A stretch of DNA of 64,000 nt from Mya arenaria (GCF_026914265.1 NC_069125.1:9093117-9157116); one strand, 5' to 3'; shown: positions 1 through 23,100, counted from the first letter of the stretch. Made by a program: numbers and translations. Notes: generated by a model from the sequence alone, not told the origin.

Positions 1-319
1 CTATAAGGACATTCTCTTATAGAATATGTTATAAAACTTTGTTCATGATCCAAAAAAAATAAATATATATACAGCAAAACAAGAAGTTGAGTATGACTCG
101 TTTTTATTAAAAAAAAGGAAAGTTCATGTTTTGCTCTAAAGATAATTCTCTTGGAAATATTAACAAAAGTTGTTTTTTATAATCAACACATTCAATGAAA
201 AAAATAAAAACATGAGATCTATTTGATATCTATTTTGCGATACGAATGAGGTATAATTAGACGGTAAACGTTAACCTACATCACAAATGACGCGAATAAT
301 ATCACCTTTTTGTTGGCAG

Positions 320-2745
320 ATTGTGAAAACGAACTGTTGCTTGATCTACAAGATGATGTAAAGGCAGCATATGGTAGAAGTCAAATACCAATGATGGAGC
401 AACCTACTTTCTCAGTTCATGATGATGACCACAGCAACGATGGATTCAATAAAGTGAGTAGTTTATCCATTTTATACACTGGTTTCAGAAATAAAAAACA
501 TTAAAAGCAAATTTAGTATTTTATTGCCACTGTGCATAGAATGCTATAGACATAACATACTGATTAATGTTATTTGTATACTATGACAACAGGATTTTTA
601 CGGGTGCTATCATTTTGACTTCTGCATTTACTTCTGGAAATGACTCTTTGATAAAATAATGGAGGGGCAGTAGGATAATACGATATCTTGAGATACAGTG
701 TTCATGATTTCCATAGAGCTTTAGTCGTTCATACAAGAAGAAACTAGAGTCACAATTAATCCCCCTCTTATTAAAATCATATCTACACGAGTATGCTGTT
801 TTAGATAAATATTTTCTACGACAAAGATTTGACTTTAACACTAAATGAAAACGGTATAAATGAGTTTTCTCTTTGTAACTTAAAAGTTGTATTCCTTGAA
901 CATTGTGGTCATATCGAATGTCAATTGTTGGCTTGTTTATTTTATGCTATTGATATTCGTCTCATCGTTGTTCCTGTTTAGCGAAATCTGGCAATTCCGA
1001 AATCCAATTAATTACTTTTAAAACTCATACAATGATGCGTGATGTTTCCCGCAATTCTTGAAACGCGAATTGATGTTCGTGTCAATGTGTATGATAAATA
1101 AGTCTTGAACTATTTGAATGAAATAAATATTTGGAGTACTCGGCACTACATAGGCAGTTGTTGATGTTTGTATCTGGTCGTTGAGTACTTGGGATTAATT
1201 TGTTAGTAATTATATTTTTTTGTTTTGTTTTATACTTTTTTGACTTCAAGCTGATACTCTCTCCAATGCCAGTATTAATTATTGATATTATCCTTATCCT
1301 TAGACAAGCCTCAGTGATTCCATTCAGCTGATTGGTCCGCTAAATATACAGGCCAATCAAAACACTTAGTTTCTACTCTTAAATTTAAGTTAAATCTTAG
1401 TTGCTTATTGAATAGGGCCCCTGGGGCAAATGTTAGTATAGGCGCGCGAAAACCGTTTGTATCCCCAGTAAGTTTCACTGACCAACTGACCAATGGCGAT
1501 ATTTTAATATATGTTTAAGGTATGTTGTCTTGTAGCGTTCCGTCTCTCACTTTGTGTTTGTTTGGTCAACGCCATGATTAAAATTTATGCTTCTGAGCTG
1601 GCCCATGTAGTCTTTATTGTACTCTTAATAATCATTACAACAAATCAATCACATTTTTATCACGCATAAAGCCAATAACTGAAAATTTACTGTCATTTCC
1701 CTTTCAGGCAATTGGTAAAGTATTACAGATCCCTGCTGTGTTTGGATGCGGTTGTAAGCATGGAAAAATGGTTATCTACTTTAACGAGTCCAGTAAAGCA
1801 GAATATCTGAATGTCTATCGTACAGCGTTAAAAGAATTGTTACAAAAGCAAAACATTTTTAATTACTCCATCGAATTCATTTCTATACATCATTATGCAA
1901 ACATTCGCTGCGGAGACCAGATATTTGAAAACTGCTATGGAACTCTTGGGTGTTTCGCTGAAAAATATTCCAAAGTTGTAAGTTTGCATAAAAAAGAATC
2001 CAGCCAGCAGGAAGCAACTAGTGATATTAGTGACAGCGACCTTGAGGAAGTAAACAGTCCACATGGCGAATTGAAAATAGGTGCATCGTTTCAGATGCTT
2101 TCCTTGACCGAAAATACAATTTATGAACGGGAACAGGTAAAAACAACAAATACGAGTATGGAAGAATTTAGCACTTTGGTTGCGTTGATATCGAAACACG
2201 TAGTAAGTGCACACGGTCTGCATAGAGTGCCATTGCGTGTCAGTGGGCGATTAATAGGTTATGTTGACCACATTCATAACAAAATGTGTGATATTGTTGC
2301 AGCGGACATTTATGAGAAATTCAAAGACATATGTGATACAAGATTAAGAGACAGCAGAGATAGGCCCTTGCCAGCGGTGCTATCGGTTGAGAGAGAAATA
2401 CATGCATTTAAAGGACTACCCGTGCATATCTGGGGCGCTGTTTCTTCTCCAGGACTTGGAACTCTAAGTGAAGTTCATATCGAAAGTTCGGATGGAAAAT
2501 TCATTGTGATAACAGATAGGTTTTCTGCAATACGGTTTTGCAAAGAAGGAGACAGTGGGGCTATTGTTTGCGCAAATGACCGAACTGGACGATTTGTTCA
2601 TGCTTTAGGAATGATCGTCGGTGAAAGGATGATAAAAGGAGGAACGTCTCGCAAATCATATCTGGCATTACAACTTCATGCTGGTTTAGAAACACTGTCT
2701 ACTATTCATGGTTCCGAATTTCGGCTTGTTAACCATAGTAAATAA
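320..2745 (+). CDS. 3' part of an intracellular trypsin-like (PA clan) serine protease-like gene
   Basis: Two exons are visible, 320-453 and 1708-2745. The first starts after a TTGGCAG acceptor and ends at AAA|GTGAGT; the second follows CTTTCAG in phase 0, so they join in frame. Exon 320-453 begins in the middle of a codon, so the true start lies left of the window or in an exon not recognised. Counting from the codon at 1738, the protein has a candidate catalytic His159 (VVSAHGL), Asp185 (MCDIVAADI, like the DIALL strand of trypsins) and Ser273 (KEGDSGAIV). Spacing and order fit a chymotrypsin fold over roughly residues 145-330. The first 140 residues hold a Cys-rich start (FGCGCKHGK), a charged helical part and an acidic linker. 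No signal peptide or membrane segment is seen in these exons, so a cytosolic or nuclear place is likely. AATAAA follows at 2782. Protease class is well supported; activity, substrate and exact family are unknown. Confidence 0.72.
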
Positions 2746-2781
2746 GATACATTTTCTACGCAAGGAAAACGCCTGTACCAA

Positions 2782-2787
2782 AATAAA
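2782..2787 (+). terminator. poly(A) signal of the trypsin-like gene
   Basis: AATAAA lies 37 bases after the TAA stop at 2743-2745, the usual distance for a short 3' UTR. Confidence 0.5.
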
Positions 2788-3172
2788 AAAATGTTTGTTA
2801 TTTTAAAAGCAAATGACAAATAGAGCGTATGTGCTGTGGTCTTTAACGCGAGTCATTTAGAACTGAATTCGGAAACCATTTCCTGGTTTGGAAACCATTC
2901 AACTAGACCAGAAAAATGCTTTGCTTCTTGTCGTGTTTTAACAGTTTGATTAGCATGAAATTGAATATTCCTATCTCTGACTTTTTAACAGCCATCCACA
3001 TTTTACTGTTTTAACCGCATTTAATTTGCAGAATAAAATATGCCCTCATTAGTTTCCTTTCAATGATGTTACGTTACAGTGTTACATCTATGGATACTTT
3101 TCTTATGCAACCATATAAAGCGATAGATGACATAAAGGAACTAATACACAATTGGTTGGCCGACACAGTTCT
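2788..3172. other. intergenic, no gene seen
   Basis: AT-rich sequence without a supported exon. The part from about 3050 to 3180 resembles 3715-3845 (both carry a GATGATGTTACG core and end near CTTCTGTTC), so this is an old direct duplication about 660 bases apart. Confidence 0.4.
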
Positions 3173-3295
3173 TCTGTTCGTCCTGATGCTCCATGGTGGC
3201 ACATGCCAATCTTTGTAAGGAATATTTGCGCGTGACTTGGTTACTTAAACGTCCGACTCCGCCGACGGAATGCATCCATACGCCAAACATTACAA
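3173..3295 (+). pseudogene. relic of an ApeC (apextrin) terminal exon
   Basis: The stretch aligns base by base with the start of the last exon of the two plus-strand ApeC genes (42470-42600 and 50725-50860). It shares TTCGTCCTGATGC, GGCACATGCCA, AAGGAAT, GCGTGACTT and CCGACGGAATGCATCC in the same order, but it has internal deletions and no open frame across the exon. It sits on the plus strand just downstream of ASPDH copy A, the same place the intact ApeC genes hold beside ASPDH copies B and C. It is therefore the remains of the ApeC partner of ASPDH-A. Confidence 0.7.
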
Positions 3296-3856
3296 TTAAC
3301 GTTTTCAATGACGTCACTTGCTTTTTATCATCATCACGTGATAAAAGTTACCGCAGTGATTACAGTAAAGCAAAGAGATATAACAGAGTTTGATCAATTG
3401 GTCCGCATGCATGTAACTCTGAATATTATGATATAACCGATTATGTCAACTCGACTGAAACCTGAGTTTTTTTTTCATTTTTTATTAAAAAAAACACTTC
3501 AAAATGGATTCAGTTTTAGTTATTAGATGTAACACAATACGGCTTATGAAATTGTATTGTTGCTATACTTTAAGTCGGACAGAAGTAAAACAAAGGGCAC
3601 ATTCATCAAGTACTACTCTATTCTCTTGTTTAGATCCGTATGAACAATATCAACATAAATGGAAACCTGGTCCTTGACTGTGCGCACCTGTAAAGAGAAT
3701 ATTCTTTTATTAACTTTCATTGGATGATGTTACGCAACAGGGTAACAAATGTTGCTCACATACATATTTAATCATATGAAACGACGGACGACATGACGTA
3801 ACAAATGCTCTACCTTTGGACTACCCCGTGCTTCTGTTCTGGATCGGAGAAATAGT

Positions 3857-3862
3857 TTTATT
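3857..3862 (-). terminator. candidate poly(A) signal of ASPDH copy A
   Basis: TTTATT on the plus strand reads AATAAA on the minus strand, 224 bases past the ASPDH stop. Other TTTATT sites lie further out (near 3706), so the choice is uncertain. Confidence 0.3.
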
Positions 3863-4085
3863 AAAGTCCTAGTCAAAATTCATTTGTATAATATTCATAT
3901 CAACCAAACTCACTGAGTTAAATTGTTGAAATGTCGAAATTTTGGTTGTGTTTCATTATCATAATAAAATAACACAGGCGTGTATTCATGTGTTAATTGC
4001 TACTTTGGATTTGCAAATTAAACAAGAACACAAATTAACCAATTTCGAAGAGAAGGAGAGATAACAGGTTTTAGTAAAAGTGTCA

Positions 4086-11661
<7,576 letters not shown>

Positions 11662-11920
11662 TGTCTGAAATTCAAGTTTGGTATTGACCTTCAGTGACAA
11701 GATTACTACTACACACGGAGGGCATTGTTATCAGAACAATGTCCGAAACTATTCATCATTTACACACTGGTACATTTATAAATTTATCGGCTCACAGGGG
11801 AGGTTATTACGATAATACCGTTTATCTCCCTTTTAACAAAATTAAGATGTTTGTATAAACGGCTGTGAAAGTGATTATTTATAAATTCGGAAGGAGTTTC
11901 GAAGATAAGTTATATTCAAC
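11662..11920. promoter_or_regulatory. shared divergent promoter region of ASPDH and LYRM9
   Basis: Only 259 bases separate the two start codons, which point away from each other, so both promoters must lie here or in the 5' UTRs. No classical TATA box is evident at a good distance for either gene. A near-palindrome GGCATTGTT-ATCA-GAACAATGTCC lies at about 11722-11744. Confidence 0.5.
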
Positions 11921-14211
<2,291 letters not shown>

Positions 14212-14367
14212 AGTGATGTCGAATGTTGGGCTTTGCTGGATGAACGCACAGAAGGTTCTGAGATGGATTGAAAATTAAGATGAGCATCAGACGATAGCTC
14301 TGTCTTTACATTACGATGGAGGAAGATTTTCTTTGCTTATTTGTTGTTAAAATATATGTGGCATTAA

Positions 14368-14373
14368 AATAAA
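14368..14373 (+). terminator. poly(A) signal of LYRM9
   Basis: AATAAA about 157 bases after the LYRM9 stop codon. Confidence 0.45.
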
Positions 14374-15089
14374 ACAATTTCTAGGTCAGGTTTTCAGATG
14401 CAAACAGAAAACATACTATTAGAAAACGGGCATTCTTGCATTTTGAATACACAGTAGTGCATGGCCCGAAGCAATGGTATTTAGCAAGAAATTATCACAG
14501 CAGTGATAGAGGAGAAAACTTCTTTTTATATCTTAGGTTACCTTTCCAGTCAATGAATTTGTTTATCGTTGTATGTTGACATGAAATTAAATTCCGGTCT
14601 TCGACAATCAACATCCTTCTGTTCAAATGTCAAATATGTTATATAGTATTCTATTAGAATCCCGTGACCCGATGACTGGTAATAACAAGGACGAAAGAAC
14701 GGTCGTAATGGCCTCGTTATACAGACCGTCGTTTCTCTGATAAAACTTATCCTTTTAAGGTATAGGGTAAAAAGGTATAGGTGTTGGCTTCCGGGTCAGA
14801 TTTTGTATTTTATCAGAGATGCTCACCACATCATAACAGAATGTAATACAAGCGTCATTAATTCCTGAAACGACGCCGTTGTCCAATCCATAACCCTGTG
14901 CAAGCTTACGTTTAATTGAAACATACCGGGCTAAGTTTTAGTGGTCTCTTTAAACATGGTGTCCAACGTAATTTATTTATGCGGAAATTTAAGTGAGGGA
15001 ATCATAGATTATTGTTAAGGAACCTATGGTAATCGATAATTAAAGACAATTACGCAGTAAATTGAAGTGTGTTAAACTTATGCACAAAT
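14374..15089. other. intergenic, no gene seen
   Basis: The space after LYRM9 contains no exon I can support. Nothing in it matches other parts of the window. Confidence 0.4.
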
Positions 15090-15307
15090 TGGTCCGGGGT
15101 ATACCGGGGAGAGCTGGGGAAATGGGCCGTGTTTTTACATTCCAGGTGGCCCCGCAGTACCGGGTAAATGCGGTGGTTTTGTCTTTGCCCCCAAAATAGC
15201 AGGAAATTAGCCTTACTTAGGGTGCCTGGGGTTAGGGGGCATTTGGCGGGGATTTTAGCCGGGCTTGGCTTGACCGAAAGGCAAAGTCCCCGCTATTCCC
15301 CGGACCA
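15090..15307. mobile_element. short GC-rich TIR element (MITE-like)
   Basis: The 218-bp block has inverted ends: TGGTCCGGGGTATACCGGGGA at 15090-15110 and its imperfect reverse complement at 15287-15307. It stands out as GC-rich in AT-rich surroundings. No coding capacity; the open frame starting at 15168 runs across its right end. Confidence 0.6.
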
Positions 15308-15359
15308 TGGGAGGCCGTGGTTACAATTGACTGGTGCATTGCATTATCAAAAACAAACA

Positions 15360-15545
15360 TACGTTCTCAGCCAATATCGGGTTTCATTTAAGCAATACAC
15401 CGGCGAGATGAAAGCAATGCTCATATATCCTAGTACATATAGCTTTAACAGTTACTGTTAGGAAACAAGCCCATTGTAATACAAATTCAACATTTTACAT
15501 GACCCTTTCTTAGGTTATGACAGGCACTTATCGGTTACAGGTTGG
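15360..15545 (+). repeat. dispersed direct repeat, copy 2
   Basis: Partner of 13680-13880, with the same order of blocks (CCAATATCGGGTTTCATTT, CATATATCCTAGTACATATAG, GGCACTTATCGGTTACAG). Confidence 0.6.
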
Positions 15546-15639
15546 GGCCACTCAAAAGATATTTTGATTCGATTTGTATTGCACACGAACTAAACTGTAA
15601 CAAGACCAGTCACCGACTGCCATATTCCCCGCCGAATTA

Positions 15640-16460
15640 AGAAACGTATCAACTTCGACAAAGGATGAAATTGAACATTAACAACGCGCAATTACTAAAA
15701 ATACTTCACATTGAGTTATGGTTCGTGTGCACAGCACTTCTTTTAAATGGGATATATCTGTATATGATATTTGAAGTCAGTATAACTTTAATCTTTTAAG
15801 CTATGCTAGCTAAGAGCAAGGAATAAGTATGTATGTAACAAAGTTCAATAACGGATAAAACCTGCACGCAGAGTTATGGTCATTGTGCAGTGCAATTAAT
15901 CTAAATGACGTATCTGTAAATGAAGTTTGAAGTCAATACCTCAAAGACTTTTTAAATTATGCCCAGGACAACAAATAAAAATAAATATTAACAAAGATAA
16001 ATAACTAGAAAAATACTGCAGCCAGAGTTATGTTTCCTGTGCACTGCACTTATTCTTAGTGAGATTTATCCGTCTGCTATGTTTGAATAATACGATTAAA
16101 ACTACAGGGACAAGCCCAGTAGTAAAAATATAAACCCTGTTCAGGAACGCAAGTCTAGGGCCAAAACAATAATAAACTAGAGACAAAAACATTCTAACAC
16201 CACTAACACAAATACGAACACAAAAAAACAATATGTCATCAGAATAACTCGAAGACATTTCGAGGCATAATGTACCGGACAAAAATAAGTATGAAAATTA
16301 ACAAAGCGCATAAACCAAAAAAAATACAGCAACGGTGCAGCCGGAGTCACGGTTTCTTTGCACTGCACTTCTCCTCAATGAGATATACACTTGTATATGA
16401 AGTTTGAAGAAAACACCTTAAAGACTTTTGAAGTCATCACATCCGTAGATCATGCGATAC
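15640..16460 (+). repeat. degenerate tandem repeat, about 4 units of roughly 190-250 bp
   Basis: Each unit repeats the order GAGTTATGG, GTGCACTGCACTT, ATGAGATATA, TGTATATGAAGTTTGAAG, ACCTCAAAGACTTTT with strong divergence. It is non-coding. Confidence 0.5.
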
Positions 16461-17127
16461 ATACATAGGTAACATCCATTTTCTTGTATACCACATGGTA
16501 TCCATTTTTTTTTGGAAAATTATTTATATAGCCTAAGTCAAATTTGTTTTTAGATCACATAGTACACTAATATTGTGTAACAATGGAATTGAAAGTGTTG
16601 TTATTATGTAAAATACATCTGTATGACGTGCCGATAGAGGTGCACACATTATAAAAACTGTAGATCTCAATATATTTGACGGAATTGATAAAAGCTAATC
16701 TGATGAAGCCTAGCTCATTAAGGATGTAAAGCCTTAAACAAGAACTCAAACAAATTTAAGTGATTTATACCAGTCTTAGTCGACATTATACAATAACGAT
16801 GTATTTAATCCAGAAATGTACAACACAGTGAAATACAAGCATGTATGACTAAATAATCAATGAAGTCGTTCAGGGGCCGTATACGTAAAACATCTCAGTG
16901 AAAATTTTGAACCCAGCGAAACATAGCTAATTTTCTGTGTTGAATTTAAAACCAAATAATGTTTTAAACCGAAACTATGAGAATATGCAAAGATAAGGTC
17001 AAAGCAAAACATGCATTTGAACACTTTTCAATTTAAGCAGAGGGTTTTTTAAAATAATTATCATTATCACTTAGTTGAACATGTTCTCTAAGTAGCCGTT
17101 ATGAGTACAGCCACAGGTCAACAGGCA
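16461..17127. other. intergenic, 3' flank of apextrin-1
   Basis: AT-rich sequence with no exon recognised. The apextrin-1 3' UTR should lie here, but no convincing poly(A) signal stands out on the minus strand. Confidence 0.35.
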
Positions 17128-20100
17128 CTATCCTATTATTCCTCCATGCCCTGACGACTGATAATAACAAAAGTGTAGTTCGTGGTTATCTCCGTCTCCC
17201 GTATCGTCCGGGTGCATCCCGCTGGCAGAGTCCTTGTTAAAAAGGTCGTCATCGTCCCAATGGACATACAAGTCACGTACGCTCATTCCGTACACCGTCT
17301 GACACTTCCCGCCGTAACGCATCAGGACGAACGGACGGTCCGTAGGCAGAATCATAGCCGCGCTTGATTGGCCGTCGCTTCTGATAAATAAGATGTAAAA
17401 TATTAATATTTAGTTCGTTTATTATTTCTATGTAAAAACTATGAACATTACCGGAAAGTTATCGGTAACGCAGCGTACCCGAGGATCGGACTTCTTACAG
17501 CTGAATCATAAAATTTCTTGCATATCTTAAACGTTAAATTGAGAGAAACTGACGTCGGAATGCTGTGTTAAAACTGTTAAAAAAAAGAATAGCATGCGTA
17601 ATTATTTACTGAAGTAAACTTTATGACTCGCAGTAATTTGAACGTAACGTTAAATATTTTACGAGAAATTTCGCTGATTAAAAATAGTCGTATTATATTG
17701 GCTTTTTAATAAAGATATCATATTTTGACCGTTCGCTTCTTTATCGTTATAGTTTTAATCGACAATCATAGCTTATCCATTTCGATATAAGTTTGAGGTT
17801 ATTAGGGTCGGGAAGAAAGAGGTTTATTTCAAGGCCCGGTAAAAAGACGGAAACGCATGTATGTTATTCAGTTTGTTTCAGTGCAAGATCGCGATATATT
17901 TAACAGAGTGAGCTCCAAAAGCTATATTTCACGATAAGTGAAATATTGACTTTTAGTGTTCAAAAGCTTATCAGTAATCAAAAATCCTGCGAGCGTAACG
18001 TCATTTTGGAAATCTCCAAAAAAGACCTATGTGCACCGTTTTATCAGGACGTAAGAACAGGCTAAAATTTGAAAACAGTGCAAACTATCAAATTTCAATA
18101 TTCACTGTTTCAAAACGTCGTTGAAATATTGTTTGAAACAGTGAAATATCAATAGTATTCCACTGATAAATATCTGTTAACAACGAGAAAGCATATAGTA
18201 TATAAAACTTACCTGCAACAGTAATATATCCTGGTGTTGCTGTCATACGAGCCAGCTGGTAAGGTCCCACCCTGGCTGTTCGAGTTACTAATGTCCTCAT
18301 CGTCCCAAAATATAGACCCATCCCGAAATCCTGGATTATAATATATATTTTGGTTATGCGCATTTCATTTATATAACAATGCAGTAGTTTTCAAACCACA
18401 AGTAAACATATCAAACAAAATGTTTCTGAAATATGTACATTGGCGTCAATGTGATTTTAAGTCGTGGAGTAAGACACGTAAAACACTGCATTGTCCAATA
18501 ATACAATGCCTTAAGTTGATGCCAGAAGGTACAAAAAATTTCTAAATTTTAATGTCATTCGGTACCCTGTGGCATAAATATCACGCATGGAATCTAGGAA
18601 CCAAGCCTCGAAGCGTTATAGTTAGCCAAAATCCTGTTTAAAGGCAAGTAGCGTAACAGTTAACCAAGATCTTGTTTAAAGGCTAGTAGCGTAACAGTTA
18701 ACCAAGATCCTGTTTTAAGGCTAGTAGCGTAACAGTTAACCAAGATCCTGTTTAAAGGCTAGTAGCGTAACAGTTAACCAAGATCCTGTTTAAAGGCTAG
18801 TAGCATATCCGTTAACCAAGATTCTGTTTGAACGCTTGTAGCGTAACAGTTAACTAAGATTCTGTTTAAGGCTAGTAACGTATCAGTTAACCAAATACCT
18901 GTTTAAAGGCTAGTAGCGTAACAGTTAACCAAGATCCTGTTTAAGGCTTGTAGCGTAACAGTTAACCAAGATCCTGTTTAAAGGCTAGTAGCGTAACAGT
19001 TAACCAAGATCATGTTTAAGGCTTGTAGCGTAACAGTTAACCAAGATCCTGTTTAAAGGCTAGAAGCGTAACAGTTAACCAAGATCCTGTTTAAAGGCTA
19101 GTAGCGTAACAGTTAACCAAGATCATGTTTAAGGCTTGTAGCGTAAGAGTTAACCAAGATCCTGTTTAAAGGCTAGTAGCGTAACAGTTAACCAAGATCA
19201 TGTTTAAGGTTTGTAGCGTAACAGTTAACCAAGATCCTGTTTAAAGGCTAGTAGCGTAACAGTTAACCAAGATCCTGTTTAAAGGCTAGTAGCGTAACAG
19301 TTAACCAAGATCATGTTTAAAGGCTAGTAGCGTAACAGTTAACCAAGATCCTGTTTAAAGGCTAGTAGCGTAACAGTTAACCAAGATCATGTTTAAAGGC
19401 TAGTAGCGTAACAGTTAACCAAGATCCTGTTTAAAGGCTAGTAGCGTAACAGTTAACCAAGATCCTGTTTAAAGGCTAGTAGCGTAACAGTTAACCAAGA
19501 TCATGTTTAAGGTTTGTAGCGTAACAGTTAACCAAAATCCTGTTTAAAGCCTAGTAGCGTAACAGTTAACCAAGATCCTGTTTAAAGGCTAGTAGCGTAA
19601 CAGTTAACCAAGATCCTGTTTAAAGGCTAGTAGCGTAACAGTTAACCAAGATCCTGTTCAAAGGCTAGTAGCGTAACAGTTAACCAAGATCCTGTTTAAA
19701 GGCTAGTAGCGTAACAGTTAACCAAGATCCTCTTAAAACTAGTAGCGTAACAATTAACCAAGATCCTGTTTAAAGGCTAGTAGCGTAACAGTTAACCAAG
19801 ATCCTGTTTAAAGGCTAGTAGCGTAACAGTTAACCAAGATCCTGTTTAATGGCTAGTAGCGTAACAGTTAACCAAGACCCTGTTTAAAAGCTATTAGCGT
19901 AACAGTTAACCAAGATCCTGTTTAAAGGCTAGTAGCGTAACAGTTAACCAAGATCCTGTTTAATGGCTAGTAGCGTAACAGTTAACCAAGACCCTGTTTA
20001 AAAGCTATTAGCGTAACAGTTAACCAAGATCCTGTTCAAAGGCTAGTAGCGTAACAGTTAACCAAGATCCTGTTTAAAAGCTATTAGCGTAACAGTCAAC

Positions 20101-23100
20101 CAAGCTCCTGTTTTAAGGCAAGTAGCGTTACAGTTTACCAAGATCCTGTTCAAAGGCTAGTACAGTAATTCAAGATCATAATTTAAGCAGAATTCGCAGA
20201 TTCGCTCTGAATAAAACAAGTTAACATAAATTACACCCTATACTAGCATAAAGTTATATGTTCATGACAATTTTATTGACAGTTCGCGTACCATTTGGGC
20301 AGTTTCTGTATTTGAGCAGGCAGTATGACCCCCTTGGCCACAATCCATCGTATGTTGTTGTTGATGAAATGGTCTTAATGCAAAAGTCTGTTCTTATGTC
20401 GTCGCTAGCGAAACTTCCTGAAAGGCGAGCGCAGTGTGATTGTTCGATTAACAAGAACAGTTCTAGGCTTTAATAGTTTGAATGCATTAAAATATGTAAT
20501 CCATAAAAAGCTGAGTGACGAAATTAAACCCAATTTTGATAAATTCATAATATATGTATCAATTATAAACGTGTTATTAATACGATTACAGTTTCATTTC
20601 TCAAGATTTTGTAACGACGTGTGCCTCTTAAGTCTTCACTTTTGAAGCAGTGAAATGAACAGCAAAAAACACAAAGTCCCTACCTGCTAGAAAATGTGAA
20701 ATCCCGCTACTGTATCCATTGTTCGACCCTAGATCTTCCGTATCGTAGTGCCTCCAACCTGACTGCCAGGACACCTTGGCGCCCGGACATCCTGCGGCCG
20801 TCTTCATTAGACCGTAGTTACCTCGTGGCCACGTGACAGGTATTTGCAAGGAATGGTCTAGAACAGGAAATAGTTGTTGCATATGTTTTGAAAATTCATA
20901 AATTAGTAGCTCATTTGTACACTTGGACTGGTATCAGTTTTATTAATATTCTTGTTTGTTTGTTTAGCTAGTGTTGTTGTTTTTTTCCCATTTTTTCGAA
21001 AGCTAATTTAATACTAAACAAACCGATTGAATGCACAAATGTGCACATTTCTCTTTCTACAGACCGACTACGGACGGCATCGGATTTGGTCCTGTCGACA
21101 TCTTGGCCATAGGGTACTGCTCAAGCGCCCGCCGTACATTGCCGGCTATCGTGGTCAGCAAAGTGTCGTAGATCGTGTCTTTACAAATTCCTTCCGCTGT
21201 CAGCTCATCCAAAATCTGATGTTTTTGAAGACAGCGAGTTTAAAAGGGAAATTTCATATACGGCTTCGTTTTATAACTGATTATATAATAACTATGTCTA
21301 TGGTAATCACTTATTATCTATATTATTTCATTTATGTCTAACTTATCAAACTTTCGAGAAAGTGATTTGCCGTGGCACTTTGTGAAATCTCGTATTTTTA
21401 AGCCTACTTTGACAGCAATTTAACCACGTGATCACCACCTCCTGAACATCATTAATTTTAAAGATGATACACCAACGTGACCCGATTGTACCCACAATAC
21501 GAAGTGATGAAGTGAACATTGCCATGCCGTCAACATTATTACTTCAGAATCTAACCTACCGGTCCGAAGTACGCCTTGCTGATGACGTCAGTAATTGAAA
21601 TGACGTCAATCCGCGTGACTACAGGGGATGCCAACGTGCCGTCAGTCCTACTTGATGTGTGGTGTTGGCGTGCTATGCTGCTGCTCAAGTAGCGATGTTC
21701 ATCGACTGTGAGCGAGGATGTGTATCCCATAAAGGGGCCGGAATGCGTCAACAAGGATGGATCCTGAAACATGTAATTAGTAGAAGAAATGAGAGCTGTT
21801 GACGCCTTTCTTGTGAGGTATCCCGCCATTTCAGTCAGCCTAAAAGGGCTTCAATTGAACATAGATGAACAAACTCAATGATTATGTAGTATTTAGTGTC
21901 ATCGTGAAATACGATAAGCAAATTCATTTTTTTATTAAATAATATATTTCATGAAAAGACAGGGCGTATCTCAGCTCTGCCTACGTTCAATTGGTGGCCT
22001 GATTGGTGGAATGTTTTTTGCGGGAGACCTCAACCCCAAGAGGCGACAAGCTTTCTAATTTAAAGAAAGAAAAAATATGTTGACAATGTATTTAACAGTG
22101 TATATAACTTTAACATCTACGTATTTTACAATTTAATGAATTGACTTTTAAACTAATTTATCCAATATTTCCATATCATGGAATGTACACCATTAGCCAG
22201 CATTTTTAAATATCTTTTTATGCAGAATTGTCTGATATCCCGATATCATTTAATATCAGGTGTATTATATCTCATTGAGAGTTATCGCAGCCCGAGACAA
22301 AACGTTGCCTGATGCGTTAACCGAGCTTACAATTTTTGTTCGAGTGATGCGATTTTATGCTAGTAATCGAGATTATATTGCAATATTTGTGGTATTATTC
22401 CAGACGTTTTAATTCAAATTCGTGCATATCCGTAATACGCGTTCAACAAAATACAAGGGAGCTTTCTAAGTTTTCTTTTATTTATTAACTCCCATATCGG
22501 AACGGTAACGAGGGGGCGGAGCTTAACCGTTCAACACCTACCGTACCGCAGGTAGACAGACTTTACTTCAAGGAATCGTTCGATCTACTTTTTGACATGA
22601 CATGTGAAAAAGAATTAATGCGCCGGGTAAACAAAGCGAGACGGGTGATGTTATGTGGATTGTTATAGTATGAATTGAAAGACCACTTTATTTACAAACG
22701 TTCACAATACTGAAAAAGTAACAAAAAATCTTGGTGGGGAACCGAGGGGAGAGATACTTGTAGAAAATAACCTAAAAATGGAAATAGGTTGACTAAATGA
22801 CTCAGACTTAGGCTAACCTAAGTTGGTAAGAAACTCCGCTCCCTTATGTGACTTATTCACGAGAAATGACGTCATAAACTCTAACCTAAACAAAGAAATA
22901 ATATTCTTTGATGAAATGAGCCATTAAGCTAATGACTAATAGAAAGACCACAAACCGTCTCGAGTATTTCCATGGCCAGACCGGAAAGACTCTGGCTATA
23001 CCGTTCCAGAGTCTTCGTCCCGAGGTCGGCAGACATGATAACACTCTGAAATATTATTAAGGGAAGTTCATGCACAAAATGCACCGGTAATATGCGTCTA

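Noticed and set aside
1840-2223. Minus-strand 127-codon frame
   Set aside because: Shadow of the long protease-like exon; no family resemblance.
15168-15461. 97-codon frame in the GC-rich block
   Set aside because: It crosses the right TIR of a short element and runs into a dispersed repeat.
18612-20190. CRISPR-like regular repeats
   Set aside because: Units abut directly without unique spacers and the locus is eukaryotic; this is a minisatellite.
21027-21341. Plus-strand 104-codon frame
   Set aside because: Antisense to a MACPF exon of apextrin-1 (21065-21215).
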